The notes under the pieces were generated by a model. The model worked only from the letters and a program-made list of their open reading frames with translations, made no database searches and was not told the DNA's origin. 64,000 bases of DNA from RZZS01 sp964498755. Its GTDB lineage: Bacteria; Pseudomonadota; Alphaproteobacteria; Micavibrionales; Micavibrionaceae. Location: contig CAZCIB010000005.1 in the NCBI GenBank assembly GCA_964498755.1, positions 10,022-74,021 of the forward strand, written 5' to 3'. Shown here piece by piece: positions 34,140-45,596 of this stretch (the first letter of the stretch is position 1; each line of letters opens with the position of its first letter). Made by a program: the position numbers and the translations under genes.

Positions 34140-35132
34140 TTACTTGTCGGTGCCTGTTTTGGATAGAGGGTGCTTGTCCTCTACCGTTTTCTTCAGCTTG
34201 TCGCCAACGATATGCGTATATATCTGGGTCGTGGCGATATCGGCGTGTCCGAGCATTTTCTGAACGGACCGCAGATCAGCGCCATGGCTCAGGAGATGCG
34301 TTGCAAAAGCATGACGCAGGATATGCGGGCTGACTTTACCCGGCTCGATTTCAGCGGCGCGCGCCAGGTCTTTCAGAAGCTGCGCAAAACGCTGGCGCGT
34401 CAGGTGGCCGCTGTCAGACGTTCTCGACGGAAACAGCCATTTTTCCTGGCGCATTTTGCTTTCCGGGCTGATAAACTGCGGCCGGACCGCAAGATAATTG
34501 CTCAGGGCTTCCTGCGCCGGTTCGGTCAGAGGCACCATGCGCTCGCGCCCGCCTTTGCCTTCAACCATAAGAAACTGGTTGCCGTCTCCGATTGCGGAGA
34601 GGGGAAGGCCAACAAGCTCGGAAACGCGCAGTCCCGTCGCATAAAGCATTTCAAGAAGGCACACGAGGCGGATGCTGTCGTTGCCGCCACCCTGCGCCGC
34701 AGTCTTGATAAGGGACGTGACTTCCGCCTCTGTCAGCGTTTTGGGCAGAGTGCGGCCCTGTTTCGGGCTTTCAATCGTTGACGTCGGGTCGTCCTGACGC
34801 TTGTTTTCGGAAACGAGAAAGCGATAAAACTGCCGCAGCGCGGAAAGGCGTCTGGCTACAGTGCGTACGGCAATCTGTGAGGTGTTTTCACCTTTGGTGT
34901 GGGTTTTCTCGCTGAGATCCTTGAGATAAGCCTTGAGATCGTCCGTGCTTGCCGTATCGATATCGGTGTTTCTTTTGTCACGAAGATACACGCTTACGTC
35001 GGCGAGATCGCGCCAGTAGGCGTGCCGCGTATTCGTAGCAGCTCCTTTCTCGGTGGTGAGCATATCGAGAAACGAGTCCACGTAAGTGTGCAACTTCGGT
35101 TTGGCCATAGGCGGCCGACCTGGACGTGCCAT
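34140..35132 (-). CDS. xerD: Site-specific tyrosine recombinase XerD
   Basis: Resolves chromosome dimers at dif with XerC under FtsK control. 330 aa, slightly long at the N-terminus. SAM-like core-binding domain (residues 15-120) then catalytic residues: Arg in ATGLRVSEL near 180, Lys in VEGKGGRERMVPL near 204, HILRH near 277, GHADI near 300 and the nucleophile Tyr in TTQIYTHI near 309. ATG 35132 follows AAGGAG. It may share a transcript with the 35137 gene, which ends 4 bp upstream. Confidence 0.93.
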   Translation of the reverse strand: MARPGRPPMAKPKLHTYVDSFLDMLTTEKGAATNTRHAYWRDLADVSVYLRDKRNTDIDTASTDDLKAYLKDLSEKTHTKGENTSQIAVRTVARRLSALRQFYRFLVSENKRQDDPTSTIESPKQGRTLPKTLTEAEVTSLIKTAAQGGGNDSIRLVCLLEMLYATGLRVSELVGLPLSAIGDGNQFLMVEGKGGRERMVPLTEPAQEALSNYLAVRPQFISPESKMRQEKWLFPSRTSDSGHLTRQRFAQLLKDLARAAEIEPGKVSPHILRHAFATHLLSHGADLRSVQKMLGHADIATTQIYTHIVGDKLKKTVEDKHPLSKTGTDK

Positions 35133-35136
35133 TTTA

Positions 35137-36903
35137 TTATTCTCCTTTTTCGTTCAACATTCCCAGTATCGCCCCCACGGCGATCATACGGGATTCTTCT
35201 TTTAGCCCCACGGCGCGGTAACCTTCCAGCAAGGAACGCATGACGCCGGGATAGGTATTCTCTGGCTCCACGGCGCGGAAGATACTTGCGCTCAACACAA
35301 TCACCTCACCAAGCGCTTTATTTTTTTGTGCCTGACTAAAGTAATTTAACAGAGTAACTGATTGCATTACATAATCTTCAACGTGTGTCAACCCTAAAAT
35401 TTTTTCATAAGCCCATAATTTTGTTATCGGCTTGGCGTCATCGACTTCCATTGCATACGCGATATGAGCGAGTTGCAATATAGCCGGTGGTTCCAGGGAT
35501 TGATGAAGATTATCCAGAAGATCGAAAAAAGTACTGGAATCGTTTAGAAAAGAATCGGCGAGCAAAACCAAAGATGCTTTTCTGGCGATGTCTCGACGAT
35601 CGCTTTCCGCCAAAGCGCGTATTTTTTCAGACCAGTTTTCCGGAAGAAAATTTCCTGTGCGTAAAATTAGCGCGGCGGATTGTATAAGTTCCTCCTGATT
35701 AAGCCGATCGTCCGGCGACGCGTCAATTATAACCTCCGAAAAAGGGATCAATGCAGGCCAGTGACGGCTATTCGCCAGGCGGATTGCGCGGGATATATAT
35801 TCCCATTGCTGCGCCCCCCTCGGCGCGCAGGACATGCCCGCAAACAGCTCAGGCAACTGGCTTGCGTCGTTGACGTCTTCCGGCGGCGGCGGAGCGTCGC
35901 AGTCCCGGTCTTCATAAAATTCGTCAAGAGCTTCTTCAGAGAGCAAGCCGCGCCGGACGAATTCTATGGTCGCCTTGTACCGCCAGTCATAAGGAAGATT
36001 GTCATCCAGCAGCGCAAGCCCGAGAACTTCACTGCTAAGCTCATCAAACCGGATTTGAGACGCCGGCGCGTAATCTAGGCGCTTCAAGCCGAATATGGCG
36101 GCGCGTTCAAGTGGGCTGAGTTTGCTGAAGTCCTGGTTGTCGCCAAGCTGCATACGAAAGCGTTTTTGTCCGGCAAGACGCTGCAATATCTTGCTGTCTG
36201 CAAGGCTTGTTTTCTGATCGGCGTTTAAACCCTCAGCCGCCCCTTCACCCAGAGCTTTATCGCAAATAGCTGAAAGCTGAGCCCAAAACGTCGTTTGTTC
36301 GAATTGCGCGCCTGTCGAGCGGCTTTCAAGGCATGCAAGCGAAACATTTCCCGATCCCAGCATGGCGAGAACTCCGGCCTGCGCCAGATTTGGATGATAC
36401 GGCTCTCCCCTGACGAGCCCATAGAGGTCAAGCGCCTGTCTGTACGCTCCAAGCTTCAGAAGCGCAAGAATGCGCAGCGTTGCCAGATCGAAGCCGGGCC
36501 GGACATCGGCGTCATTCTCGATCAGTTCAGCGTCGTTCCTTGTTTGCAGCAATGCGAGCAACAGCTTGTTGACGTCTCTGGACAGGCTGGCGCCGTCCAG
36601 TTGCAAAAGTCCGTGCGTCAGGCTCTGTCTTTGCGCGCCAAGCCAGACATCCCTGCCAAGCGCGCCTTCACTGAATGAGCTCAGATTTCCGAGGGACTCC
36701 AGCCGCTCAAGCTCTTTTGAATCGAGTTTTCCGGCTTCCGGCGATTCTACGTGACTTTCCAGAGGCGCATCCGCAACATATCCTTCTTTAGTTTCGCCGG
36801 AATCACCGGTCCCGCCCGCCATTCTGTCATTAGCCTGCGCGCCGGATTGCGGCGGTAAACAAAACAGTAGCAAACCGGTTGCGATGATACGTATCACATT
36901 CAT
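35137..36903 (-). CDS. Large exported helical protein of unknown function
   Basis: 588 aa. Signal peptide MNVIRIIATGLLLFCLPPQSG-AQ. The mature protein is mostly helical with recurring Leu/Ala-rich helix pairs (LATLRILALLKLGAYRQALDLYGLV, LAQAGVLAMLGSGNVSLACL), suggesting TPR-like repeats, but no domain is named with confidence. Between xerD (4 bp downstream) and a 46-aa membrane protein gene (14 bp upstream), divergent from aroK; a conserved envelope role is inferred from this placement only. Confidence 0.75.
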   Translation of the reverse strand: MNVIRIIATGLLLFCLPPQSGAQANDRMAGGTGDSGETKEGYVADAPLESHVESPEAGKLDSKELERLESLGNLSSFSEGALGRDVWLGAQRQSLTHGLLQLDGASLSRDVNKLLLALLQTRNDAELIENDADVRPGFDLATLRILALLKLGAYRQALDLYGLVRGEPYHPNLAQAGVLAMLGSGNVSLACLESRSTGAQFEQTTFWAQLSAICDKALGEGAAEGLNADQKTSLADSKILQRLAGQKRFRMQLGDNQDFSKLSPLERAAIFGLKRLDYAPASQIRFDELSSEVLGLALLDDNLPYDWRYKATIEFVRRGLLSEEALDEFYEDRDCDAPPPPEDVNDASQLPELFAGMSCAPRGAQQWEYISRAIRLANSRHWPALIPFSEVIIDASPDDRLNQEELIQSAALILRTGNFLPENWSEKIRALAESDRRDIARKASLVLLADSFLNDSSTFFDLLDNLHQSLEPPAILQLAHIAYAMEVDDAKPITKLWAYEKILGLTHVEDYVMQSVTLLNYFSQAQKNKALGEVIVLSASIFRAVEPENTYPGVMRSLLEGYRAVGLKEESRMIAVGAILGMLNEKGE

Positions 36904-36917
36904 TCGGAGGCGACTTT

Positions 36918-37058
36918 CTAGAGATTTTTTAGCCGGTCATTGGAGAGTTTTTTGGTAACAATCTTCTGTTCTACCGGAACGTCAATCACGGCAAAATAGG
37001 TAAACCCCCCGGCAAGAGCCAGAAAAACAAGGATAAAAGCGAGCTTGAGAAAAGACAT
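36918..37058 (-). CDS. 46-residue single-span membrane protein
   Basis: Short gene found by reading the gap between aroK and the 35137 gene. N-terminal hydrophobic segment MSFLKLAFILVFLALAGGF (about residues 4-25), then AVIDVPVEQKIVTKKL and a basic tail NDRLKNL. Likely one transmembrane helix with an exposed C-terminal tail. It stops 14 bp before the start of the large exported protein and probably belongs to its operon. Confidence 0.6.
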   Translation of the reverse strand: MSFLKLAFILVFLALAGGFTYFAVIDVPVEQKIVTKKLSNDRLKNL

Positions 37059-37161
37059 GTAAAACCGTAATAGCCTGAATTAGCGTTTGCAACGCGTAAG
37101 CATTATGGCATAAGAATTCGTAATGGCAATTCAATTTAGACAATCAACAATAACGGACTGA

Positions 37162-37710
37162 ATGAGCGCGTCAAATGACCCTGTAAATACGCGGCCGATT
37201 GTTTTAACCGGGTTGATGGGAGTGGGAAAAACAACGGTTGGCGCATTGCTATCAGAAAAAATTCGCAGGCGGTTTTATGACGCGGACGCTGAGATCGAGG
37301 CTGGCGAAGGCTTATCCATACCCGAAATTTTCAAAAAAAAAGGCGAAGCCTATTTTCGCGACCTTGAGCGAAAGACTGTAATATCGCTGCTCAGCAAGAA
37401 AGAAAGCGCGGTTATCTCGCTCGGAGGAGGCGCCGTCTGTAATCCCGATATTTCGGCGCAATTAAAAAAAAGCGCGATTCTTGTCTGGCTGCGGGCGAAC
37501 CCGGACATCTTGTTTCATCGAGTCAAAAATGATGGCGGGCGCCCCCTTCTAATGAATGACGATCCCTTGGGGACGTTGCGGGAACTGGCCACGAAGAGAG
37601 ATTCCAGTTATGCGCAGGCTGATGTTATAGTAGATACGGATCATATTTCAGCCGAAGACGCGGCGGACAAAATACTGGAGAAAATTTATGACTGTAAACC
37701 TGCCCGTTAA
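37162..37710 (+). CDS. aroK: Shikimate kinase
   Basis: Phosphorylates shikimate in aromatic amino-acid synthesis. 182 aa. Walker A GLMGVGKTTVG near residue 17; shikimate-binding DAD (YDADAEIE near 39), FRDLERK near 64 and GGGAV near 84; adenine/lid region NDGGRPLL near 122. Overlaps aroB by 23 bp, indicating translational coupling. Confidence 0.96.
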   Translation: MSASNDPVNTRPIVLTGLMGVGKTTVGALLSEKIRRRFYDADAEIEAGEGLSIPEIFKKKGEAYFRDLERKTVISLLSKKESAVISLGGGAVCNPDISAQLKKSAILVWLRANPDILFHRVKNDGGRPLLMNDDPLGTLRELATKRDSSYAQADVIVDTDHISAEDAADKILEKIYDCKPAR

Positions 37711-38806
37711 TCTTGGCGAACGATCATACGATATCGTTATTGGCGATCATCTTCTGGATAGCTCCGGCGATTATCTGCCTGAATCCTGTAAAAATTCCCG
37801 TATGTTTATCGTGACGGATGAAAATGTCGGGCCGTATTTTGAAGCGCGACTGCGCATCGCCTTGCAGCCTTATGCGGCGGAAGAAGTTAAAACCTATGTT
37901 CTGCCTCCGGGAGAGCAAACAAAGTCTTTTGGCGCGCTTGAAAAATTATGCTTATGGCTGCTTGAAAGCGACGCGGACAGGCGCTCAGTCATTTTTGCGC
38001 TCGGGGGCGGCGTAATTGGCGATCTCGCCGGGTTCGCGGCGGCTATAACGATGCGGGGCATTCGCTACGCGCAGGTCCCGACAACGCTTCTGGCGCAGAT
38101 TGACAGCTCTATAGGCGGAAAAACTGCGATTGACGCGCCGCAGGGCAAAAACCTTGTTGGCGCTTTCCATCAGCCCGTACTTGTCCTGAGTGACGTCGAT
38201 GTCCTCCGGACTCTTCCGGACAGGGAGCTGAAAGCGGGTTACTTTGAAGGCCTCAAGCATGCTGTTATTCGCGATGCCAAGCTGTTTAAATGGCTGGAAG
38301 AAAACCGCGAAGCTATATTCAGGTGCGAACCTGACGCCCTTGCGTTTTTCGTAGAGCGCAGTTGCCGGATCAAGGCCGAAATTGTCGAGGAGGACGAGGT
38401 CGAGCATGGCGTTCGCGCGCTTTTGAATTTTGGTCATACGTTCGGGCACGCCGTTGAGGCGGCGTGCGGGTATGACGGGCGTATTTTGCACGGAGAAGCT
38501 GTCGCGATCGGGATGGTTTGCGCAAGCGAGCTTTCTTTTATGCTTGATCATTGCGCATGGGAGGACGTCGAAACTCTCCGCAGGCATCTGGCCGAATCGG
38601 GGCTGCCTGTCTCCATTGGTCAGATAAATTTGCCGGAGGGCGTCACGGCGGAAAATCTCTACGAGCGCATGAAGGGCGATAAGAAAAGCGTGTCCGGGGA
38701 GATAAAATTCATCCTGACGCGAGGCATTGGCGACGCGTTCCTTGGCGGCGCCGTTGAAGAGCGTCTCGTGCTTGAAGTGTTGGAAAAATCAATGAATACT
38801 GCCTGA
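37688..38806 (+). CDS. aroB: 3-dehydroquinate synthase
   Basis: Converts DAHP to 3-dehydroquinate, the second shikimate step. 372 aa. NAD/Zn-binding motifs GGGVIGDLAGFAA near residue 105, PTTLLAQIDSSIGGKTAID near 137, the zinc ligands in Glu of LKHAVIRD near 193 and His of LLNFGHTFGHAVE near 250 and LHGEAVAIGM near 272. ATG 37688 lies inside aroK. A short hairpin AGGCTTTAAAAAGCCT follows the stop at 38808-38823. Confidence 0.97.
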   Translation: MTVNLPVNLGERSYDIVIGDHLLDSSGDYLPESCKNSRMFIVTDENVGPYFEARLRIALQPYAAEEVKTYVLPPGEQTKSFGALEKLCLWLLESDADRRSVIFALGGGVIGDLAGFAAAITMRGIRYAQVPTTLLAQIDSSIGGKTAIDAPQGKNLVGAFHQPVLVLSDVDVLRTLPDRELKAGYFEGLKHAVIRDAKLFKWLEENREAIFRCEPDALAFFVERSCRIKAEIVEEDEVEHGVRALLNFGHTFGHAVEAACGYDGRILHGEAVAIGMVCASELSFMLDHCAWEDVETLRRHLAESGLPVSIGQINLPEGVTAENLYERMKGDKKSVSGEIKFILTRGIGDAFLGGAVEERLVLEVLEKSMNTA

Positions 38807-38860
38807 GGCTTTAAAAAGCCTGTATTCGCGCCGCTTAAATTCATGTAAAAATATCAGCCG

Positions 38861-40144
38861 ATGGAAACTGAAATTATACTCCTTCTGGCCGCGATCGGCG
38901 TGCTGATTTGCTTGTCCGGATTTTTTTCCGGTTCTGAAACGGCGCTGACGGCGGCTTCCCGCGCGCGCATGCACAATCTTGCGAAAGAGGGCAAAAGAGG
39001 CGCGGTCATAGTCAACAAAATCCGCGAGCATAAAGAGCGCATGATCGGCGCGATCCTGCTCGGGAACAATCTCGTCAACATTCTGGCGTCGGCGCTGGCT
39101 ACTTCGCTTTTTATTAAAATGGTGGGTGAGGCCGGCGTATTTTACGCCACCGCCATTATGACGATGCTGGTCCTGATATTCGCCGAAGTCCTGCCGAAGA
39201 CCTATGCGCTGCACTCGGCCGATAAAATGGCGATGGCGATTGCGCCGGTCATGCAATGGGTGATCCGGATTTTTTCGCCGGTGACGGAGCTGGTCTCCCG
39301 AATTGTTCGCCTGACCTTGAAAATTTTCGGGGTTGATATTTCCGTCGTGAACGTCGGCGATCACATGGAAGTGTTGCGCGGCGTGATCGAGTTGCACCAC
39401 GGCCCGGAAAAGGAAACGCTGGATCAACGCGCCATGTTGCGTTCGATTCTCGACCTTGCCGAAGTCGACGTTGAGGAGATCATGACGCACCGCCGTAACG
39501 TGTCCATGATCGATTCGGATAATCCTCCGGAGACTATTATTGCGCAAGTACTGGACAGTCCTTATACGCGGCTTCCCGTCTATAAAGGCGAACAGGACAA
39601 CATTATCGGCGTGATTCACGCCAAGTGGCTGCTGCGCGAGCTTAAGGATCAGGGCGGGGAGATGAACCGCATCGAAATCGACAAGGTCGCCGCCGAGCCG
39701 TGGTTCATCCCGGATACGACGTCTTTATACGATCAGCTGCAGGCCTTCAGGCGCAGGCGCGAGCATTTCGCGCTTGTGGTCGATGAGTACGGCAGCTTTA
39801 TGGGGATAGTGACGCTCGAGGATATTCTGGAAGAGATCGTCGGAGATATTGACGACGAGCACGATATCGCCGTTGCCGGCGTACGCAAAATGCCAGGCGG
39901 AAGTTACCTGATCGACGGAACGGTCACGATCCGTGATCTGAACCGCGAATTCGACTGGGAGTTGCCGGACGATGACTATTCGACCGTCGCCGGGCTTGTG
40001 CTCTATGAATCGCAGCGCATTCCTGAAACCGGGCAGAGTTTCACGTTCTTTGGCTACCGCTTCGACATTGTCCGCCGCCAGCGCAACCAGATCACGCTCA
40101 TGCGCGTCACCCCGCCAAAAGACGAAAATAGAAGCGCGGCTTAA
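38861..40144 (+). CDS. CNNM/CorC-HlyC family transporter
   Basis: 427 aa membrane protein of the CNNM Mg/Co efflux family. N-terminal DUF21 domain with about three or four spans (LLLAAIGVLICLSGFFSG, AILLGNNLVNILASALATS, FYATAIMTMLVLIFAEVLPKT). A CBS-pair follows (MTHRRNVSMIDSDNPPETI and REHFALVVDEYGSFMGIVTL), then a CorC_HlyC C-terminal domain (GTVTIRDLNREF, PETGQSFTFFGYRF). The stop overlaps the stop of the convergent PIN gene by 4 bp. Confidence 0.93.
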   Translation: METEIILLLAAIGVLICLSGFFSGSETALTAASRARMHNLAKEGKRGAVIVNKIREHKERMIGAILLGNNLVNILASALATSLFIKMVGEAGVFYATAIMTMLVLIFAEVLPKTYALHSADKMAMAIAPVMQWVIRIFSPVTELVSRIVRLTLKIFGVDISVVNVGDHMEVLRGVIELHHGPEKETLDQRAMLRSILDLAEVDVEEIMTHRRNVSMIDSDNPPETIIAQVLDSPYTRLPVYKGEQDNIIGVIHAKWLLRELKDQGGEMNRIEIDKVAAEPWFIPDTTSLYDQLQAFRRRREHFALVVDEYGSFMGIVTLEDILEEIVGDIDDEHDIAVAGVRKMPGGSYLIDGTVTIRDLNREFDWELPDDDYSTVAGLVLYESQRIPETGQSFTFFGYRFDIVRRQRNQITLMRVTPPKDENRSAA

Positions 40145-40527
40145 CGAATAAACCTGATATCGATCTCAAGCGTATGATTGAGACCTTCCCATGCGGCGTC
40201 GGCAGTCAGGACGGGAAGCCCCCTTTCTTTTGCGGCGGCAAGGCAGATCCGGTCTCCGAGCGATAGGCCTTTGTGTTTTGTAGGTTCGCGTAATTCTATC
40301 GCCCTGCTTGCGATGGGCGTTGTGACGTCCAGACAGGGCATGCCTATGCGTTCGATCCAGCCAAGCGCGTCCTTAGCCTCGAGCCCGCCATTTACGAGCG
40401 TTGCGCCGACTTCACAGAGATTGACGCTGGTAATCAGCGCGTGATCCGACAGGTCGTATACGATATCCCAGCCGGGCTCCTCGTAAATCAGGGCCAGCAT
40501 GGCCGAAGCGTCCAGTAAAACGCGCAT
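40141..40527 (-). CDS. PIN-domain toxin (VapC-like)
   Basis: 128 aa with the PIN acidic residues in LLDASAMLAL, VNLCEVGATL near residue 39 and LSLGDRICLAAAKE near residue 93, ending VLTADAAWEGL. It is the second gene of an antitoxin-toxin pair, 2 bp after the AbrB-like gene. Its 3' end overlaps that of the CNNM transporter gene. Confidence 0.88.
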   Translation of the reverse strand: MRVLLDASAMLALIYEEPGWDIVYDLSDHALITSVNLCEVGATLVNGGLEAKDALGWIERIGMPCLDVTTPIASRAIELREPTKHKGLSLGDRICLAAAKERGLPVLTADAAWEGLNHTLEIDIRFIR

Positions 40528-40529
40528 GC

Positions 40530-40799
40530 TTATTCCCCGCCCTCCCTTGCCGCTTCTTCTCTTCGCGTTTGGAACAGGCTTTCCGTCAAGCTGTCATGTT
40601 CATGGCCGAGCTTTTGACGCAGATATTTCTGCGCCGCGCGTATGGCGTTTTTTCTGTTCATGACCTGAAGCGCGTAATCATCGATGCGCAAAGTGAGTTC
40701 ATCGCCCGGTTTGATATCGAGCGCCTTGCGCTGCGCCGCCGGGATAACGATCCGCCCGGCCTTGTCGATTGTCACGGTATGGGGTTGCGTGTAATCCAT
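40530..40799 (-). CDS. AbrB/MazE-type antitoxin
   Basis: 89 aa. The N-terminal swapped-hairpin DNA-binding domain is VTIDKAGRIVIPAAQRKAL near residue 9 followed by KPGDELTLRIDDYALQV. The C-terminus (AIRAAQKYLRQKL) likely binds the PIN toxin. ATG 40799 is chosen; the frame continues upstream through repeats. The inverted repeat 40816-40843 is the likely operator. Confidence 0.85.
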   Translation of the reverse strand: MDYTQPHTVTIDKAGRIVIPAAQRKALDIKPGDELTLRIDDYALQVMNRKNAIRAAQKYLRQKLGHEHDSLTESLFQTRREEAAREGGE

Positions 40800-40815
40800 G
40801 GCACAAAATCCTGTA

Positions 40816-40843
40816 TATGGTATTAATGGGATATTATACCATA
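40816..40843. promoter_or_regulatory. Probable operator of the AbrB/PIN pair
   Basis: Inverted repeat TATGGTAT-N12-ATACCATA immediately upstream (17 bp) of the antitoxin start; the spacer TAATGGGATATT is AT-rich and could hold a -10 element. Autoregulation is inferred from family behaviour. Confidence 0.55.
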
Positions 40844-40873
40844 AAAGATGAATTTTGCCACAAGGTTCAAAAG

Positions 40874-41033
40874 CCTCTCCCTTCAGGGAGAGGCAACGAG
40901 GCTTACCGTTTTCGAAGAAAACGTTAGCCGCAGTGGTGAGGGACAAGGCAATGGCGATATCCCTCACTCGCTCAGCTATAGCTTTGCCTTCGCCAAAGCG
41001 AAGCTTCGCTGCCCTCTCCCTGAAGGGAGAGGG
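40874..41033. repeat. Two cloverleaf-type repeats in head-to-head inversion
   Basis: The first copy is reversed: CCTCTCCCTTCAGGGAGAGG at 40874-40893 through GTGAGGGA at 40936-40943. The second runs forward from TCCCTCAC at 40960-40967 to the palindrome at 41012-41033. Both share the family core of the mtaB insert. They lie between secA and the AbrB gene. Confidence 0.85.
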
Positions 41034-41078
41034 AATAAGGGGCGTTTTACTCCGTACCCAATTATTGTCCCCAATTAT

Positions 41079-43835
<2,757 letters not shown>

Positions 43836-44011
43836 GTGTTCTTTTCTGTCCTTATTTATATAGCCTGATATAAAGCTCTGCGGAAACGCCGTCAATCAAA
43901 GCCTTGTTTAAACATTCCCGGCGCTCTGGAAATCTTTATTCTTAGGCCTTGCGCTTTTATGTGATCTCAGGCATGAATCACGCTTTAGGGATTCAAACGG
44001 AGTATCAAGGA

Positions 44012-45079
44012 ATGTCGGAATCACAAGGAAAAAAAAATACAGGCTTGTACGCCATTGTGGGCGTGCTCGTCGTCGTCGCTGTTGGAGCCCTCGTGTTCCT
44101 ATCCGGAAATATGGGCGATAAGGAGAACAATTCGCAACGGAACACGATTGTTGCGGAAGCGTCCGAGGGGCAAACGGAAACGCAAAACAGCCAGACTGCC
44201 GCAGCTGAAAACGAGCCGGCCGCCGGTACGGCGGAAGCTGACGTGACGGAGGAAGCGGAACGACTTGAAATCAAGCCCGGCAACCCGACTGTAGCCGTTG
44301 TCAATGGGGAAGAGATCAAACGGTCCGACGTTTTTTCGTTTATCGCGAACCTGCCTGAAAACGTCCGCCAGCTGCCCGTACAGCAGCTCTTCAAAATGTC
44401 GCTTGAGCAGCTTGTGAACGCAAAGCTCGTTGAAAAGCGCGCGACCCAGGCGAACCTTGAGAGTAACGAGCAAGTTCAGGAGCAGCTTGAGCAAGCGAAA
44501 GAGCAGATCATGCGCACTGTTTTCCTGCAACAGCAGGTCGACGAACGGATCACTGAAGAGAGCCTGCAGGAGCTGTATCAGGCTTATACCGAGCAAATCG
44601 GCGAAACGCCCGAGAGAAAAGCGCGGCATATTCTGGTTGAAGACAAGGCGACCGCTGAAAAGCTGATCAAGGAAGCCAAGGGCGGCGCGGATTTCGAAGA
44701 ACTCGCCAGAGAACACTCCACGGGTCCCTCCGCCGCTGAAGGCGGGGATCTTGGATGGTTCGCCAAAAATGAAATGGTCGCCGAGTTCGCGAACGCCGCC
44801 TTTAACATCGAGCCGGGCAATGTCGGTGACGAGCCGGTTGAAACGCAGTTCGGCTGGCATGTCGTCAAAGTTGAAGACGCCCGCACGCGTCAGCCGCCTT
44901 CTTTCGAGGAAGCCAAGCCGATGATTGAAAGCCAGCTGCGCCGTCAGGTTCTGGACCAGATGGTCAATGAGTGGCGGGAAGAGGCCGAGATCGAGGTGTA
45001 TAACATCAATGGCGAGGAAATTGCCGAGGCTGAAGCGGAAACATCCGGTGAAGCTGCAACTGAAACGTCCGCCAATTGA
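44012..45079 (+). CDS. Membrane-anchored parvulin-type peptidyl-prolyl isomerase
   Basis: 355 aa. N-terminal membrane anchor LYAIVGVLVVVAVGALVFL (residues 12-30), an acidic linker, a SurA/PrsA-like chaperone region (NGEEIKRSDVFSFIANLPE near 96) and a parvulin domain from ARHILVEDKATAEKLIKEA near residue 205 with GGDLGWFAKNEMV near 245 and FGWHVVKVED near 280. It probably assists folding of exported proteins. Start 44012 is tentative; ATG 43973 is an alternative. The stop is followed by a repeat-derived terminator. Confidence 0.87.
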   Translation: MSESQGKKNTGLYAIVGVLVVVAVGALVFLSGNMGDKENNSQRNTIVAEASEGQTETQNSQTAAAENEPAAGTAEADVTEEAERLEIKPGNPTVAVVNGEEIKRSDVFSFIANLPENVRQLPVQQLFKMSLEQLVNAKLVEKRATQANLESNEQVQEQLEQAKEQIMRTVFLQQQVDERITEESLQELYQAYTEQIGETPERKARHILVEDKATAEKLIKEAKGGADFEELAREHSTGPSAAEGGDLGWFAKNEMVAEFANAAFNIEPGNVGDEPVETQFGWHVVKVEDARTRQPPSFEEAKPMIESQLRRQVLDQMVNEWREEAEIEVYNINGEEIAEAEAETSGEAATETSAN

Positions 45080-45100
45080 TTATAACGAAATCTTGTTTAG

Positions 45101-45171
45101 CATCCCGATGGATGCCGGGATCCAGCCGAATAAAAAGCTCTGGATCGCGGCTTTCGCCGGGATGTTTTTTT
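45101..45171 (+). terminator. Repeat-derived terminator after the parvulin gene
   Basis: CATCCCG (45101-45107) pairs with CGGGATG (45158-45164), with GGATCCAG-like inner pairing, followed by seven T residues. It is a degenerate GTCAT-type element used as an intrinsic terminator; function inferred. Confidence 0.6.
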
Positions 45172-45185
45172 ATTGAGCTCCTTTT

Positions 45186-45596
45186 ATGACGTCATCATTG
45201 CCCTTGATTTTTGTCTCCGCCGCCGCACTCGTCGACGCGGAAGGGCGCGTTCTTCTGGCGCAAAGGCCCGAAGGCAAGAAAATGGCCGGCCTCTGGGAAT
45301 TTCCGGGCGGCAAGGTCCATGAAGGAGAAACGCCGGAAGCGGCGTTAGTGCGCGAGTTGAAGGAAGAGCTGGGCATTGACGCGCTTGCGAAGGAGCTTGA
45401 GCCAGCCTGCTTCGCCTCGCACGCCTATCAGGATTTTCATCTATTCATGCCGCTTTACGTTTGCAGGAAATGGGAAGGGGAAGTGCGGGCCATGGAGCAC
45501 ACGGCTCTGGAATGGGTTTCGCTTGATCGCATGAAAAGTTACGCTATGCCGGAGGCGGATATGCCGTTGGTTGATTTATTGCAAAAGATACTTTGA
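45186..45596 (+). CDS. mutT: MutT-type Nudix hydrolase (8-oxo-dGTP diphosphatase)
   Basis: 136 aa. The Nudix box is G(x5)E(x7)REL(x2)EELG within residues 38-60 (GKVHEGETPE then VRELKEELGI). The N-terminal DAEGRVLLAQRPEGKKM and the WEFPGG motif are typical of MutT, which cleans 8-oxo-dGTP from the nucleotide pool. The stop overlaps the start of the methyltransferase gene (TGATG), so the pair is co-translated. Confidence 0.88.
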   Translation: MTSSLPLIFVSAAALVDAEGRVLLAQRPEGKKMAGLWEFPGGKVHEGETPEAALVRELKEELGIDALAKELEPACFASHAYQDFHLFMPLYVCRKWEGEVRAMEHTALEWVSLDRMKSYAMPEADMPLVDLLQKIL

